A stretch of DNA of 64,000 nucleotides from Streptococcus australis (GCF_015553625.1 NZ_JADNGY010000001.1:1-64000); one strand, 5' to 3'; shown: positions 1 to 10,109, counted from the first letter of the stretch. The notes: generated by a model from the sequence alone, not told the origin. Translations and numbers: made by a program.

Positions 1-75
1 GCCCTACTCAACTGTGCGGAGGTGGGACGACGAAATCGAATTCTAACGAATTACCGATTTCTGTCCCACTCTCTT
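1..75. repeat. Repeat element copy A (partial, cut by window start)
   Basis: Right-hand end of the repeat family also seen at about 2671-2854, 19440-19621 and 61057-61230. It carries the large hairpin whose arms are GTGGGAC plus CGAAATCG and CGATTTC plus GTCCCAC, followed by a T-rich stretch on the plus strand. The reading frame of the neighbouring HAD gene runs into it. The left part lies outside the window. Confidence 0.85.
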
Positions 76-1478
76 TTATTTTCTTCAGATTCTACTGTCT
101 TTTCAGAGCAATGTTTTTGATAAGCTTTGATTTGCCGTTCCAGCTCTTTTTGAATAGCTGGTTCAGGTGCATACTTTTCTTCCCAGTCGTCTGGTTTTAA
201 AATTTTATGCGTGACTTCATCAAAGTGAGCCTGACCATCTGGGAAAATTTTCCCCATATTGGCGCGGTGAACAATCTCAAAGACCTCTTCAGGATCGACC
301 CCCATTAGAACGAAACTACCATAAGTCAGATACAGCGTATCAATCAAGGCATCGACCTGCCCTACCATGGAGATCTCGGCGGGATGCTTGCTGCGAACCT
401 TATTCGCTGCCTCATCTAGAGCTTGATGCAATTTTTCAATTGAACGATCGAAGATTGCTTCATCCTTACTAGCTGCCCGAATAAATTCAACCAATTCTTC
501 CTGCTTAAACATGGTTCGGTAAAGAGCCTCTTGATTGTCCCAGGCCTTTGGTTCTTCCTGAGTTTGACCATCCATGAGTTGATGGAAGGCTTTGACCTTA
601 TTAAAGTGGTCGTCGCGACTGACAAAAAGAGTCTGATCCGTAATAATTCCAAAATGTTCCAGCGCTTTTTGAATTCCGTCCTTGGTATTACTAGTCGTTG
701 TGTGCTGAGCCACTTCTTTGACCTTGCTGGTCCCATTCCCCATCGCAATTGACAGACCGACACCCGAAAGCATCTCTATGTCATTATCAGAATCTCCAAA
801 GGCCATAACTTGGTCCATCGAGAAGCCAAATGCTTCTCCTACAATCCGAATCCCCTCCATTTTTGAGTTATCAGGGTTGATGACATCTGCCGCAAAGGGA
901 CTAGAACGAGTGAATTTTAATTCAGGAAAAGCTTGCTCAACTTTTTGGGTGTCCTTGGGACTAGCTAATAAGAGAACCTGATAAACCGGTCCTTGAGCAA
1001 TTTGTAGCAGTTGCTTTTGATCCTGAGGAACAGCCTTGCTGACTACCTTATTGAAGCCCTGACTAACTGCCTTCGAAAAACCTTTCGGTACAAAACGTGC
1101 AGACCATTGAGAAATCGGACTCAGGCCAAAACTCATAATGCGAGAGCCTTCGACTCCATCTTCTGTTCCTAAGGCGATTTCGATGCGATGTTTCTTTGCA
1201 TATTCAATTAAGAGACGAAGATTCTTCTTATCAATCGGAGAGGCAGATAAAATCTTGTCCTTGGTAAAAATATACTGACCATTATAGGTGACCGCAAAAT
1301 CAAAGTCATAGCGCTCGATAAAAGGACGGACAAAGAAGGGTCCTCGCCCTGTTGCCAAACCAACAAAAATTCCTTGTTCCTTTAAGGCGCGAATGGCTTT
1401 TTCAGTTGACTTCAAGACCATTCGACTATCATTGACCAAGGTTCCGTCAATGTCAAAAAAGACCGCTTTTATTTCCAT
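51..1478 (-). CDS. Cof-type HAD phosphatase fused to a MazG/PRA-PH-like C-terminal domain
   Basis: Residues 1 to about 275 form a Cof-type (HAD-IIB) phosphatase: the DxDGT nucleophile motif is at residues 9-13 and the GDSDND metal motif lies near residue 230. The rest (about 280-465) is helical and resembles MazG/phosphoribosyl-ATP pyrophosphohydrolase-like domains, for example DALIDTLYLTYG and HRANMGKIFPDG. Such a fusion suggests dephosphorylation and pyrophosphate cleavage of a nucleotide-like or sugar phosphate; the substrate is unknown. The last residues (REWDRNR) and the stop codon are encoded by the adjoining repeat, so the natural C-terminus has probably been replaced. The gene is divergent from ansA. 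The family call is firm and the function is inferred. Confidence 0.85.
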   Translation of the reverse strand: MEIKAVFFDIDGTLVNDSRMVLKSTEKAIRALKEQGIFVGLATGRGPFFVRPFIERYDFDFAVTYNGQYIFTKDKILSASPIDKKNLRLLIEYAKKHRIEIALGTEDGVEGSRIMSFGLSPISQWSARFVPKGFSKAVSQGFNKVVSKAVPQDQKQLLQIAQGPVYQVLLLASPKDTQKVEQAFPELKFTRSSPFAADVINPDNSKMEGIRIVGEAFGFSMDQVMAFGDSDNDIEMLSGVGLSIAMGNGTSKVKEVAQHTTTSNTKDGIQKALEHFGIITDQTLFVSRDDHFNKVKAFHQLMDGQTQEEPKAWDNQEALYRTMFKQEELVEFIRAASKDEAIFDRSIEKLHQALDEAANKVRSKHPAEISMVGQVDALIDTLYLTYGSFVLMGVDPEEVFEIVHRANMGKIFPDGQAHFDEVTHKILKPDDWEEKYAPEPAIQKELERQIKAYQKHCSEKTVESEENKREWDRNR

Positions 1479-1503
1479 GATGACTGCTTTCTTTCCGTTT
1501 TAT

Positions 1504-1519
1504 GATACAATAAATTATA
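1504..1519. promoter_or_regulatory. Divergent promoters for the HAD gene and ansA
   Basis: On the plus strand TG-A-TACAAT (TACAAT at 1506-1511) is an extended -10 for ansA. On the minus strand TG-T-TATAAT (plus-strand ATTATA 1514-1519) is an extended -10 for the HAD gene. No convincing -35 is seen for either, which is normal for extended -10 promoters. The two boxes are three bases apart, so the polymerases should interfere with each other. Confidence 0.55.
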
Positions 1520-1542
1520 ACACACATTCCAAGGAGACACAC

Positions 1543-2505
1543 ATGATTAAGAAAATTTTGGCCCTTCATACAGGAGGGACCATCTCCATGCAGGCGGATG
1601 ACTCTGGAGCTGTCGTGACCAATTCATCCAACCCCATGAACCATATTGATCTGTCACTGGCAGGGGTTGAGCTTACTTCAGAAGATTTTTTAAATTTACC
1701 CAGCCCTCATGTAACTCCTCAGCACATGTTACAACTCTATCATAAGATTCAGAAAGAGGCTTCCCACTATGATGGGATTGTCATTACCCATGGTACCGAT
1801 ACTCTTGAAGAAACAGCCTACTTCTTAGATACCATGAACTTGCCAACTATTTCAGTAGTCTTAACAGGAGCCATGAGAAGCTCCAATGAATTAGGAAGCG
1901 ACGGCGTCTATAACTATCTGACCGCCATCCGAGTAGCAGCAGATCCCAAATCACAAGACAAGGGTGTCTTGGTCGTGATGAATGATGAAGTCCATGCAGC
2001 CAAGTACGTGACCAAAACACATACCACCAATGTCAGCACCTTCCAGACTCCCACACATGGCCCTCTAGGCTTGGTCATGAAAAAAGAAGTTCTTTTCTTC
2101 AAAACAGCTGAACCCCGTGTGCGTTTTGATTTGCAAGAAATCAAGGGAGTTGTCCCCATCATTTCAGCCTATGCTGGCATGAAAACAGAACTCCTTGACC
2201 TACTAGATGTCCAACAAATGGATGGTTTGATCATTGAAGCCTTTGGAGCTGGAAATCTTCCTAAGGAAGTAGCTGAGAAACTCTTTGAATTTCAAGAGGC
2301 TGACCTTCCTATTGCCTTGGTTTCCCGTTGCTTTAACGGGATTGCAGAACCCGTCTATGCTTACGACGGGGGCGGAGTTCAACTTCACGATCACGGTATC
2401 TTCTTTGTGAAAGAGCTCAATGCCGCCAAGGCTCGGTTAAAACTCTTGATTGCCATCAATGCTGGCTTAAAAGATGAAGATTTAAGAGACTATATGGAAG
2501 GGTAA
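1543..2505 (+). CDS. ansA: L-asparaginase (cytosolic type)
   Basis: A 320-residue type I asparaginase, hydrolysing L-asparagine to aspartate and ammonia. The first catalytic threonine lies in ALHTGGTI near the N-terminus, and the second motif (THGTDTLEETA) is near residue 87. No signal peptide is present, so it should be cytosolic. A longer in-frame reading exists, but ATG at 1543 is preceded by AAGGAG at 1531-1536 and the family begins at this point. A hairpin terminator follows directly. It is transcribed away from the HAD gene and toward recG. Confidence 0.93.
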   Translation: MIKKILALHTGGTISMQADDSGAVVTNSSNPMNHIDLSLAGVELTSEDFLNLPSPHVTPQHMLQLYHKIQKEASHYDGIVITHGTDTLEETAYFLDTMNLPTISVVLTGAMRSSNELGSDGVYNYLTAIRVAADPKSQDKGVLVVMNDEVHAAKYVTKTHTTNVSTFQTPTHGPLGLVMKKEVLFFKTAEPRVRFDLQEIKGVVPIISAYAGMKTELLDLLDVQQMDGLIIEAFGAGNLPKEVAEKLFEFQEADLPIALVSRCFNGIAEPVYAYDGGGVQLHDHGIFFVKELNAAKARLKLLIAINAGLKDEDLRDYMEG

Positions 2506-2516
2506 AATAAGGATAG

Positions 2517-2549
2517 AAGGCGTGATGGTTAATCCATCCGCCTTTTGAA
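2517..2549 (+). terminator. Terminator after ansA
   Basis: Stem AAGGCG-T-GATGG pairs with CCATC-C-GCCTT around a TTAAT loop and is followed by TTTTG. It begins 11 bases after the ansA stop. The rest of the gap to the repeat (2550-2670) shows no gene. Confidence 0.7.
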
Positions 2550-2670
2550 GTTAAAAATAGCTTTGATGGACTGAGATAATGACTGACAAAATGAATTTTA
2601 ACATGGTTCTCATAGCTAGGACCTCTTTTCTGTTTTTTAGAATTATAGGTCCACAAACTTAAAATAAGAT

Positions 2671-2854
2671 AAAAGAGGCTGGGACAAAAGTCCTAGCCTC
2701 TCAATTGTCTTTGGATTGTCGAGCAAGACGCAGTGGTTGAGTGGCCTCTACTACGTTGATTTCATCAGCTTTTATAGCCCTACTCAACTGTGCGGAGGCG
2801 GGACGACGAAATCGAATTCTAACGGATGACCGATTTCTGTCCCACTCTCTTTTA
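2671..2854. repeat. Repeat element copy B with hairpin ends
   Basis: About 184 bp between the convergent ends of ansA and recG. The left end is a hairpin, GAGGCTGGGAC / GTCCTAGCCTC with an AAAA loop. The right end is a longer hairpin with GCGGGAC-GA-CGAAATCG pairing with CGATTTC-T-GTCCCAC. The middle contains a conserved AT-rich block that includes ATCAGCTTTTA. It is nearly identical to copy D and inverted relative to copy C. It ends eight bases from the recG stop codon. Confidence 0.9.
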
Positions 2855-2861
2855 TCACTTC

Positions 2862-4877
2862 TTAATCCAGGTGTTCTTTCTGTTCCAAATGTAGAGACAG
2901 ACAGTGCCAGCCTGGGTGTTCCCGCCAATTAGGAGTTGTCACCACCTGAACAGCTACCTTTCGCGCTTCCTCTAAGATCGGATAATCTTCAATGAGGTTG
3001 GCCACTTGAAATTCTGGTATGCCTGATTGACGCGTTCCAAAGATTTCCCCAGAGCCCCGTAGCTTGAGATCTTCTTCTGCCAAGACAAAACCATTAGTCG
3101 TTTCGGTCATGATTTTCATACGACGCTTGCCTGATTCCGTTTTGGGATTGGCAACTAAGACTGCGTAAGACTGCTTGTCTCCACGTCCTACCCGACCTCT
3201 CAGCTGGTGCAATTGGCTTAAGCCAAAGCGATCTGCATCCATGATGATCATGACAGTGGCATTGGGAACATTGACCCCGACTTCGATAACGGTTGTAGAA
3301 ACTAGCAAGTCTATTTCTCCTAGCTTAAAGGCCTGCATAATAGCCTCTTTTTCTTCCCCCTTCATCTTACCATGGAGGAGGGCAATACGGGCACGATCTC
3401 CGAAGTAGGCAATCAATTCTTCCTCTAAGGCGATAGCATTTTTGAGGTCCAGTGCTTCAGATTCTTCAATCAAGGGAGAAATAACATAGGCTTGGGAACC
3501 TTTTTGAATTTCTTTAACCAACCAATCCAAAACCAAGTTTAACTGTTGGTGCTTGACCCATCGGGTGATGATGTCTTTTCGACCAGCTGGCATTTGGTCG
3601 ATAATCGAAACATCCATATCACCAAAAGCAGTGATCGCCAAGGTCCGAGGGATTGGGGTTGCTGTCATCATCAAGACATCAGGATTTTGGCCCTTTTCAC
3701 GCAGGATCCGTCTTTGGGCTACACCAAAACGGTGCTGCTCATCAATAATGACCAAGCCTAAATCATGGAAATGGACTCCCTCCTGAATCAAGGCATGGGT
3801 CCCCACAATAAGGTCCACTTCCCCTGCTTCAATCGAAGCCAATCGCTCTCGTCTCTCCGCAGCTTTTAAACTTCCTGTCAAAAGAAGGATTCTAAGATTA
3901 GGAAAAAGAGAGGTCAAACTTTGTAAATGCTGCTCGGCCAAAATTTCTGTCGGTACCATCAAAGCTGCTTGCTTGCCAGCTGTCACAGCAGCATACATGG
4001 CTAGTCCAGCAACGACAGTTTTTCCACTTCCGACATCCCCTTGCAAGAGACGATTCATGTGGTAAGGAGAGCGCATATCTGCTAGAATTTCCTTCAGACT
4101 CCGCTCCTGGGCTTCTGTCAAAGCAAAGGGAAGATTGGCTTGAAGAGCTTTTAGCTTCTTCTCATCCCAATCCAGTACAATTCCCTGCCCGACTGAACGA
4201 TTTTCTTCCTTCAAGACCTGCAGTTGCAATTGGAAAAAGAGCAGTTCTTCAAATTTCACTCGTCTCAGGGCCTGCTTGTATTCCTCAAGGTCCTTGGGAA
4301 AATGCATAGCCCTGACCGCCTGCCTGCGAGAAAGCAACTGGTACTTGTCCATTAGGACTTGGGGCAAATTTTCTTCCAATAGTTGGTCCAAGCCTGCTTC
4401 AAAAGCTGTTTTGATAACCTTCACTAGAGCAGACTGACTCACCCCTTGAGCCAAGCGGTAGACCGGTTGAAGGTCATCTTCGACTTGCGCGAGTAGCTTC
4501 ATCCCTGTCAAGGCTCCCTTGGCCTTGTCCCATTTACCAAAGACAGCCACCGTTTGCCCCAGTTCAATCTTGTCCGCTAGATAGGGCTGGTTAAAGAAAC
4601 TAACTGCTAACACCAGCTCCCCTTGTTTAATGGTGAAGCGAAGACGGTTGCGTTTGTAGCCGTAATATTGAACATTGGCTGGAGTTGCGACAAGTCCAGA
4701 AACGACCGCTTTTTCTCCATCTTCCAAGTCTAAAACATTTTTTGATTTAAAATCTTCATATCGAAATGGAAAGTAGAGCAAGAGATCTTCAACCGTTTCG
4801 ATACCCAATTTTTTGTATTTCTCTGCTGATTTTGGTCCAATTCCTGGTAAGACAGAGAGTGGTTGGTGTAAGTTCAT
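2862..4877 (-). CDS. recG: ATP-dependent DNA helicase RecG
   Basis: A 671-residue superfamily 2 helicase that unwinds and reverses stalled replication forks and branch-migrates Holliday junctions. The N-terminal wedge domain includes LPGIGPKSAEKY, a helix-hairpin-helix type motif. Walker A GDVGSGKT lies near residue 280, the DEQH box (DEQHRFG) near 380, and TATPIPRTL follows. The C-terminal helicase motifs include QLRGRVGRG. ATG at 4877 has the strong Shine-Dalgarno AGGAGG. It follows alr in the same direction, and its 3' end abuts repeat copy B. Confidence 0.97.
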   Translation of the reverse strand: MNLHQPLSVLPGIGPKSAEKYKKLGIETVEDLLLYFPFRYEDFKSKNVLDLEDGEKAVVSGLVATPANVQYYGYKRNRLRFTIKQGELVLAVSFFNQPYLADKIELGQTVAVFGKWDKAKGALTGMKLLAQVEDDLQPVYRLAQGVSQSALVKVIKTAFEAGLDQLLEENLPQVLMDKYQLLSRRQAVRAMHFPKDLEEYKQALRRVKFEELLFFQLQLQVLKEENRSVGQGIVLDWDEKKLKALQANLPFALTEAQERSLKEILADMRSPYHMNRLLQGDVGSGKTVVAGLAMYAAVTAGKQAALMVPTEILAEQHLQSLTSLFPNLRILLLTGSLKAAERRERLASIEAGEVDLIVGTHALIQEGVHFHDLGLVIIDEQHRFGVAQRRILREKGQNPDVLMMTATPIPRTLAITAFGDMDVSIIDQMPAGRKDIITRWVKHQQLNLVLDWLVKEIQKGSQAYVISPLIEESEALDLKNAIALEEELIAYFGDRARIALLHGKMKGEEKEAIMQAFKLGEIDLLVSTTVIEVGVNVPNATVMIIMDADRFGLSQLHQLRGRVGRGDKQSYAVLVANPKTESGKRRMKIMTETTNGFVLAEEDLKLRGSGEIFGTRQSGIPEFQVANLIEDYPILEEARKVAVQVVTTPNWREHPGWHCLSLHLEQKEHLD

Positions 4878-4894
4878 TCATTCCTCCTAGATAA

Positions 4895-4916
4895 GAAAGG
4901 AGGCTGGGACCTCCGT
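4895..4916 (-). other. Short hairpin and possible repeat remnant between alr and recG
   Basis: The 97 bp between alr and recG contains GGAGG-CTGGGA-CCTCC followed on the minus strand by TTTCTT, a short attenuator-like hairpin. The flanking text (AGATAAGAAAGGAGGCTGGG) closely resembles the left end of the long repeat, so this may be a truncated copy. Confidence 0.4.
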
Positions 4917-4974
4917 CATCAACCTCTTTCATCTCGAACTTTTTATGAAAGGAAGCTAGGAAAACTTAAACAGC

Positions 4975-6102
4975 TTACTTCCCACTGACTTCCTTTGTTG
5001 GACGATAAACTCTTGGTACGCGATCGCTCAAGACACAAACCACCTCATAGTTGATCGTGCCTCTATAGACTGCTACATCCGTTGCCGTGATAGCTAGATC
5101 ACCATCTGTTCCAATCAATACCACCTTGGTCCCAATCGGATAGCCCTTGGGTAGGCGAATGGTGATTTGGTCCATGGATACGCGACCGACAATTGGACAG
5201 AATTGACCATCAATAAGGACATGAAAACCTTGCATATCTCTAGTCCAGCCATCTGCATAGCCAATCGGAATCGTCCCAATCCACTCTTCCTCAGTAGTCT
5301 GATAGGTCGCTCCATAGCCAACTGTCTGCCCCACCTCTAGTGGCTTGACATGCACCAATTCTGTTTCCAAACTTAAAGCAGGACGGATATTGTAAGGTAG
5401 TTCTAACTCTCTTCCACTTGGATTGAGGCCATACATGACATCGCCCAGTCGGACAGCATTAAAAATGGTATCAGCATGCCATAAAGTCGTTGCTGAATTG
5501 CTGGCGTGAACGATTTCTGGAGTATAGGGCAAAAGCTCCAACAGGGTCTTAAATCGTTGCAATTGTCCTTGGAAATGACGGTCATCTTTCTCGTCAGCTG
5601 TTGCAAAATGGGTAAAGATCCCTTCCACTTCTGCCCCATGGTTTCTTAATAAGATCATAGCCTCTTGCAAGTCTTCTGCTGAACGGAAACCAATTCGTCC
5701 CATTCCTGAATCCACTTTAATATGAAGCTTCAAACCAGTCAAATCAGACTTTTTAGCTAATAAAGATTTCAACCACTCGAGACTAGCCACTGTATAACGA
5801 ATTCCTTCTTTGATGGCAATCTCTATGAAATCTATTGGAGCAACTCCCAAAATTAAAATCGGCTTTTCGCCAGCTACTTGGCGAACTTCTATGGCTTCGT
5901 CTAGGTTGGATACACAAAAAACATCTACCATTGGCAATAAGCGTTCTACCACTGGCTGAACCCCATGACCGTATGCATTGGCCTTGACAACCGCAAAGGT
6001 CAAGGTCTCTTTCGGAATATGGGCCTGTATTTGTTGAACATTATAGGCAATAGCCTCTACATCCACATATGCTCGCGTTGGTCTATGTATACTAGCTTTC
6101 AT
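4975..6102 (-). CDS. alr: Alanine racemase
   Basis: A 375-residue PLP-dependent racemase making D-alanine for peptidoglycan and teichoic acids. The PLP lysine is in [11 protein letters not shown] near residue 40. The second catalytic base, a tyrosine, is in the VGYGATY / IPIGYADGW region near residue 265. The start was placed at 6102 because GGAGG lies seven bases upstream. A longer frame from 6123 would start inside acpS without a ribosome site. It overlaps the acpS end by 11 bases, which suggests translational coupling. The order acpS-alr-recG is classic for streptococci. Confidence 0.96.
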   Translation of the reverse strand: MKASIHRPTRAYVDVEAIAYNVQQIQAHIPKETLTFAVVKANAYGHGVQPVVERLLPMVDVFCVSNLDEAIEVRQVAGEKPILILGVAPIDFIEIAIKEGIRYTVASLEWLKSLLAKKSDLTGLKLHIKVDSGMGRIGFRSAEDLQEAMILLRNHGAEVEGIFTHFATADEKDDRHFQGQLQRFKTLLELLPYTPEIVHASNSATTLWHADTIFNAVRLGDVMYGLNPSGRELELPYNIRPALSLETELVHVKPLEVGQTVGYGATYQTTEEEWIGTIPIGYADGWTRDMQGFHVLIDGQFCPIVGRVSMDQITIRLPKGYPIGTKVVLIGTDGDLAITATDVAVYRGTINYEVVCVLSDRVPRVYRPTKEVSGK

Positions 6103-6454
6103 TTCTTTCCTCCAAAATGACACTGGTCGAAACTAAATCGCCTGAGTGACTAATCGAAACCCATATCTTTCCACTAAAAGGGGCTTTAGAAAAATAGGGA
6201 GCTCCTTTTTGATTGGTTAGAATTTCCAGATCCTGAAATCCTACTGGACCAATTCCTGTTCCCCAAGCCTTGGAAAAGGCTTCTTTTGCAGACCATCGTC
6301 CGGCCAGGTATTCCATTTTCCGTTTCCCGGATAATTGATCGAACCGTTCTCGTTCTGTCTCTGTCAATACCTTGGTAGCAAATCTGGGATGTCTCTGGTA
6401 GGCCTCTTCAATGGATTGGATCGATTCGATATCTATCCCATGTCCAACAATCAT
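6092..6454 (-). CDS. acpS: Holo-[acyl-carrier-protein] synthase
   Basis: A 120-residue phosphopantetheinyl transferase that attaches the CoA-derived 4'-phosphopantetheine arm to apo-ACP for fatty acid synthesis. It begins [11 protein letters not shown] with the magnesium-binding Asp, and the [10 protein letters not shown] motif lies near residue 55. Both are hallmarks of the AcpS trimer family, and the length is exactly typical. ATG at 6454 follows AGAGGA; an upstream in-frame ATG at 6493 lacks a site and would add a non-family extension. Confidence 0.95.
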   Translation of the reverse strand: MIVGHGIDIESIQSIEEAYQRHPRFATKVLTETERERFDQLSGKRKMEYLAGRWSAKEAFSKAWGTGIGPVGFQDLEILTNQKGAPYFSKAPFSGKIWVSISHSGDLVSTSVILEERNES

Positions 6455-6504
6455 ATCTATTCCTCTTTGATAATTCTCTATCCGCAACTCCATTTAAGAA
6501 GGAA

Positions 6505-6535
6505 AGGGCTGAGAATATTTTCTCCAGCCCTCTCC
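6505..6535 (-). terminator. Hairpin between aroF and acpS
   Basis: On the minus strand GGGCTGGAGAA pairs with TTCTCAGCCC (one bulged base) and is followed by a T-rich run. It lies between the DAHP synthase stop and the acpS start, so it may end or attenuate the secA-aroF transcript. Confidence 0.6.
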
Positions 6536-6537
6536 TC

Positions 6538-7569
6538 TTATTCAGCTACATACTGATAAATTTCTCGTACTAAGCTTTCTGTCTTTTCCCAACCCAAGCA
6601 TGGGTCTGTGATCGATTGACCAAATACTTCTGGTTGATCTTGACGACCGTCCTCTAGATAAGATTCAATCATAAATCCACGGACTACATCATGGATAATT
6701 GGATTCCAGCTACGATTTGTAAGGGTTTCTCTGACAATGCGAATCTGCTCAGCAAATTTTTTCCCAGAATTATCATGATTGGTATCAACCAGGATAAATG
6801 GATGTTGCAAGCCCAAGGCTTGGTAGCGATGCGCAGCTTCTAGTAGATCTTCATAGTGGTAGTTCGGAATATTTTTCCCATTCGCGTCTAAGGCTCCACG
6901 CAGAATAGCATGTCCGAATGGATTTCCACTTGTCTCCACAGAACGACCGTTATAGAAGAAATGGTGCCCATGTTGTGCAGCATAAATTGCATTAAACATG
7001 ACCGACAGATTTCCAGACGTTGGATTTTTCAATCCAGTTGGGACTGAGATGCCACTTGCTACAAATCGATGGCCTTGATCTTCCACAGAACGTGCCCCAA
7101 TGGCAACATAAGAAAGGAGATCCTCAACAAATGGGTAGGTCTCTGGATACAACAGTTCATCTGCTGTTGTCAAACCAGTCTCGGTAATCACTCGATGATG
7201 CAGGCGACGAACTGCCTTTAAGCCAGCTACAAAACTTGGTTCTGAAGCAGTATCCGGTTGATGCATCAAGCCTTTATAGCCATCTCCATTGGTCCGAGGT
7301 TTGGCAGTGTAGACCCGCATCACAATGAAGACCCGATCTTTAACTTCTTCTTGAAGGGCTGCAAGGCGACGAGCATATTCCATCACTGCTTCCTCATTAT
7401 CTGATGAACATGGTCCCATCACAAGCAAAATCCGCTTGTCTTCTCCCTTTAAAATAGAGGCTAATTCACGGTCACGCGCTTCTTTGCGAGCCAGATGTTC
7501 ACCTTCTAAGCGATAAAGAGAAGTTACTGCTGTTTCATCAATGATTGGGCTAGTAGCTGTAAAAGACAT
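6538..7569 (-). CDS. aroF: 3-deoxy-7-phosphoheptulonate (DAHP) synthase, class I
   Basis: A 343-residue enzyme catalysing the first shikimate step, from phosphoenolpyruvate and erythrose 4-phosphate. Motifs of the AroG-like class I family are visible: VMGPCSS near residue 50 and RVYTAKPRTNGDGYKG near residue 85. Later come VETSGNPFGHAILRG and the metal-site region ILVDTNHDNSGK. It sits 20 bases after secA and has an AAGGAT ribosome site. Some relatives carry two tandem copies here, but only one is present. Confidence 0.94.
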   Translation of the reverse strand: MSFTATSPIIDETAVTSLYRLEGEHLARKEARDRELASILKGEDKRILLVMGPCSSDNEEAVMEYARRLAALQEEVKDRVFIVMRVYTAKPRTNGDGYKGLMHQPDTASEPSFVAGLKAVRRLHHRVITETGLTTADELLYPETYPFVEDLLSYVAIGARSVEDQGHRFVASGISVPTGLKNPTSGNLSVMFNAIYAAQHGHHFFYNGRSVETSGNPFGHAILRGALDANGKNIPNYHYEDLLEAAHRYQALGLQHPFILVDTNHDNSGKKFAEQIRIVRETLTNRSWNPIIHDVVRGFMIESYLEDGRQDQPEVFGQSITDPCLGWEKTESLVREIYQYVAE

Positions 7570-7589
7570 AGGCTGATCCTTTCATACGA

Positions 7590-10109
7590 TTAGAGTTTTT
7601 TACCGTGGCAGTTTTTAAATTTCTTACCAGATCCACATGGACAGATGTCATTGCGTTTGATTTGACTCAAGTCGAGATCTTCTGGTAAATCAGTTTTTTG
7701 AGCGGCAATATTACGAGTCGCTGTCGTTGAAATACTGTGTTCTGTACGTGGACGCTCTTGTTCGTGGATTTGAGCTTTCATCATCAAACGAGTCACATCA
7801 AACTCGATGGAGCCAATCATATCGTTGAACATACGGAATCCTTCTGATTGGTATTCAACCACAGGATTGTTTTGTGCATAACCACGGAGACCAACAGCAT
7901 TGCGCAATTGATCCAAGGCATCGATGTGATCAGTCCATTTGCTATCCACAACACGAAGAATCAAGACCTTTTGGAATTCTCTGACTGCTTCTTCATCGCG
8001 TAATTTCGCTACTTGGTTTTCATAAACCTCTTCAGCACGTTTAAACAAGTAATCAATCACTTCTTTATCAGATTTGCCTTCAATATCGCTCTCTGAAATC
8101 GTATCTTCAGGGACCAAATTGTATTTGGCAAAGTTCAAGATAGCTTCGATTCGCTCTTCCTTGCTTGAGTGGCTTGCTCCTTCAACGATCCGTTTAATCG
8201 TTCGCTTGATCATGGCCTTGATTTCTGGCGCCAAGTCACGATCCGCAGTAATCACATCATAGCGTTGAGAGTAGATAATCTCACGTTGTTCCCGCATGAC
8301 ATCGTCATACTGAAGGACTTGCTTACGAGTGTCATAGTTGTTCCCTTCCACTCGTTTTTGAGCTGCTTCGACTTGGCGTGTAAACATGTTAGATCTGATG
8401 ACAGATTCTTCTTCGCTTAGTTTGAAGCGGTCTAGCAAGGCTTTGATACGCTCTGAACCGAAACGACGCATCAACTCATCTTCAAGAGAAAGGTAGAATT
8501 GAGATTCACCTGGGTCCCCTTGACGTCCAGAACGTCCTCGCAACTGGTTATCAATACGACGACTTTCATGACGCTCTGTACCAATGACACAAAGTCCACC
8601 GAGTTCACGAACTCCTTCGCCGAGCTTGATATCGGTACCACGTCCGGCCATATTGGTCGCGATCGTAACGGCACCACGTTGACCAGCGTTCATGATGATT
8701 TGTGCTTCTTTGTAGTGGTTTTTCGCATTCAAGACTTCGTGAGGAACGCCTGCTTCGACCAAAAGGCGAGATAGGTAGTCACTGGTTTCAACAGCAACAG
8801 TACCCACCAAGACTGGTTGGCCTTTTTCATAGCGAGCCTTTACATCTTCTACTACAGCTTTAAACTTCGATTTCAAGCTTGGATAGAGAAGGTCTGGATG
8901 GTCAATACGTGCAATCGGACGGTTAGTTGGAATTGGAATGACGCGAATGTTGTAGATTTCACGGAATTCTTCTTCTTCTGTTTTACCAGTACCTGTCATC
9001 CCTGAAAGTTTCTTGTACATACGGAACAAGTTTTGGTAGGTAATAGAAGCTGATGTTTTGGTTTCTTCTTGAACCGGCACACCTTCTTTAGCCTCAATCG
9101 CTTGGTGCAAGCCGTCTGAATAACGACGACCTTCCATGGTCCGACCTGTAAATTGGTCGACGATCAAGATTTCTTGATCCTCACTGACCACATAGTCGAT
9201 ATCCAAAATCATGATGTAGTTGGCACGGAGAGCATTGTCAATGTAGTGCGTTAAAGCAACATTTTCAATGTCATACAAGTTTTCAAGCTTAAAGTAGCTT
9301 TCAGCCTTATCAATTCCAGAATCTGACAAACCAATCGTTTTTGAAGGGACATCAATAATGTAGTCTTCTTCTTCCAAAGATTTCACAAAGGCATCCGCCA
9401 TGTGATAAAGTTGGCTAGTTTCTGTAGAAGTCTGACCTGAAACAATCAATGGAGTACGGGCTTCATCTATTAAGATGGAGTCTACCTCATCGACCAATGC
9501 GTAGTTCAAAGGACGTTGTACCATGTTTTCGGCACGAACAACCATGTTATCACGCAAGTAGTCGAAACCGATTTCCGCGTTGGTTGAATAGGTGATATCA
9601 CAAGCGTAAGCTTCTTGTTTTTCAGAAGGTGATTTTGCAGCTAGGTTGATCCCAACTGAAAGACCTAGCCATGAGTACAATTCCCCCATCTCTGTCGCGT
9701 CACGTTCTGTCAAGTATTCGTTGACAGTAACAACGTGAACTCCTTTACCAGATAGGGCATTCAAATACACCGGCATGGTCGCGGTCAAGGTTTTCCCTTC
9801 CCCTGTACGCATTTCTGGAACGTCACCATGGTGAAGAACAATTCCCCCCATGACCTGTACTTTATAAGGGAACAAGCCCAAGACACGTTTAGCACCTTCA
9901 CGAACTACTGCGAAAGCTTCATAGAGGAGATCATCCAATGATTCACCATCTTGGTAGCGTTGCTTGAACTCTTCTGTTTTCGCTTTCAGTTCATCATCTG
10001 ACAAGGCAGCCATTTGATCTTCATACGAGAAGACCTTATCTGCCATCTTTTCCAATCGTCTTAATTCACCTTTATCATTTTCGATAATTGTTTTTAATAA
10101 ATTAGCCAT
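7590..10109 (-). CDS. secA: Protein translocase ATPase SecA
   Basis: An 839-residue motor that drives preproteins through SecYEG. Walker A MRTGEGKT lies near residue 102, with [17 protein letters not shown] (DEAD-type Walker B) near 210. The second helicase domain includes [11 protein letters not shown] and the [13 protein letters not shown] arginine-finger motif. The C-terminal zinc-binding tail [14 protein letters not shown] is intact. This is the housekeeping SecA and not an accessory SecA2. A good promoter lies just upstream, and aroF follows closely. Confidence 0.98.
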   Translation of the reverse strand: MANLLKTIIENDKGELRRLEKMADKVFSYEDQMAALSDDELKAKTEEFKQRYQDGESLDDLLYEAFAVVREGAKRVLGLFPYKVQVMGGIVLHHGDVPEMRTGEGKTLTATMPVYLNALSGKGVHVVTVNEYLTERDATEMGELYSWLGLSVGINLAAKSPSEKQEAYACDITYSTNAEIGFDYLRDNMVVRAENMVQRPLNYALVDEVDSILIDEARTPLIVSGQTSTETSQLYHMADAFVKSLEEEDYIIDVPSKTIGLSDSGIDKAESYFKLENLYDIENVALTHYIDNALRANYIMILDIDYVVSEDQEILIVDQFTGRTMEGRRYSDGLHQAIEAKEGVPVQEETKTSASITYQNLFRMYKKLSGMTGTGKTEEEEFREIYNIRVIPIPTNRPIARIDHPDLLYPSLKSKFKAVVEDVKARYEKGQPVLVGTVAVETSDYLSRLLVEAGVPHEVLNAKNHYKEAQIIMNAGQRGAVTIATNMAGRGTDIKLGEGVRELGGLCVIGTERHESRRIDNQLRGRSGRQGDPGESQFYLSLEDELMRRFGSERIKALLDRFKLSEEESVIRSNMFTRQVEAAQKRVEGNNYDTRKQVLQYDDVMREQREIIYSQRYDVITADRDLAPEIKAMIKRTIKRIVEGASHSSKEERIEAILNFAKYNLVPEDTISESDIEGKSDKEVIDYLFKRAEEVYENQVAKLRDEEAVREFQKVLILRVVDSKWTDHIDALDQLRNAVGLRGYAQNNPVVEYQSEGFRMFNDMIGSIEFDVTRLMMKAQIHEQERPRTEHSISTTATRNIAAQKTDLPEDLDLSQIKRNDICPCGSGKKFKNCHGKKL

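Noticed and set aside
2701-2928. Open frame across repeat copy B (minus strand)
   Set aside because: It consists of repeat sequence and the out-of-frame recG end, with no ribosome site or family similarity.
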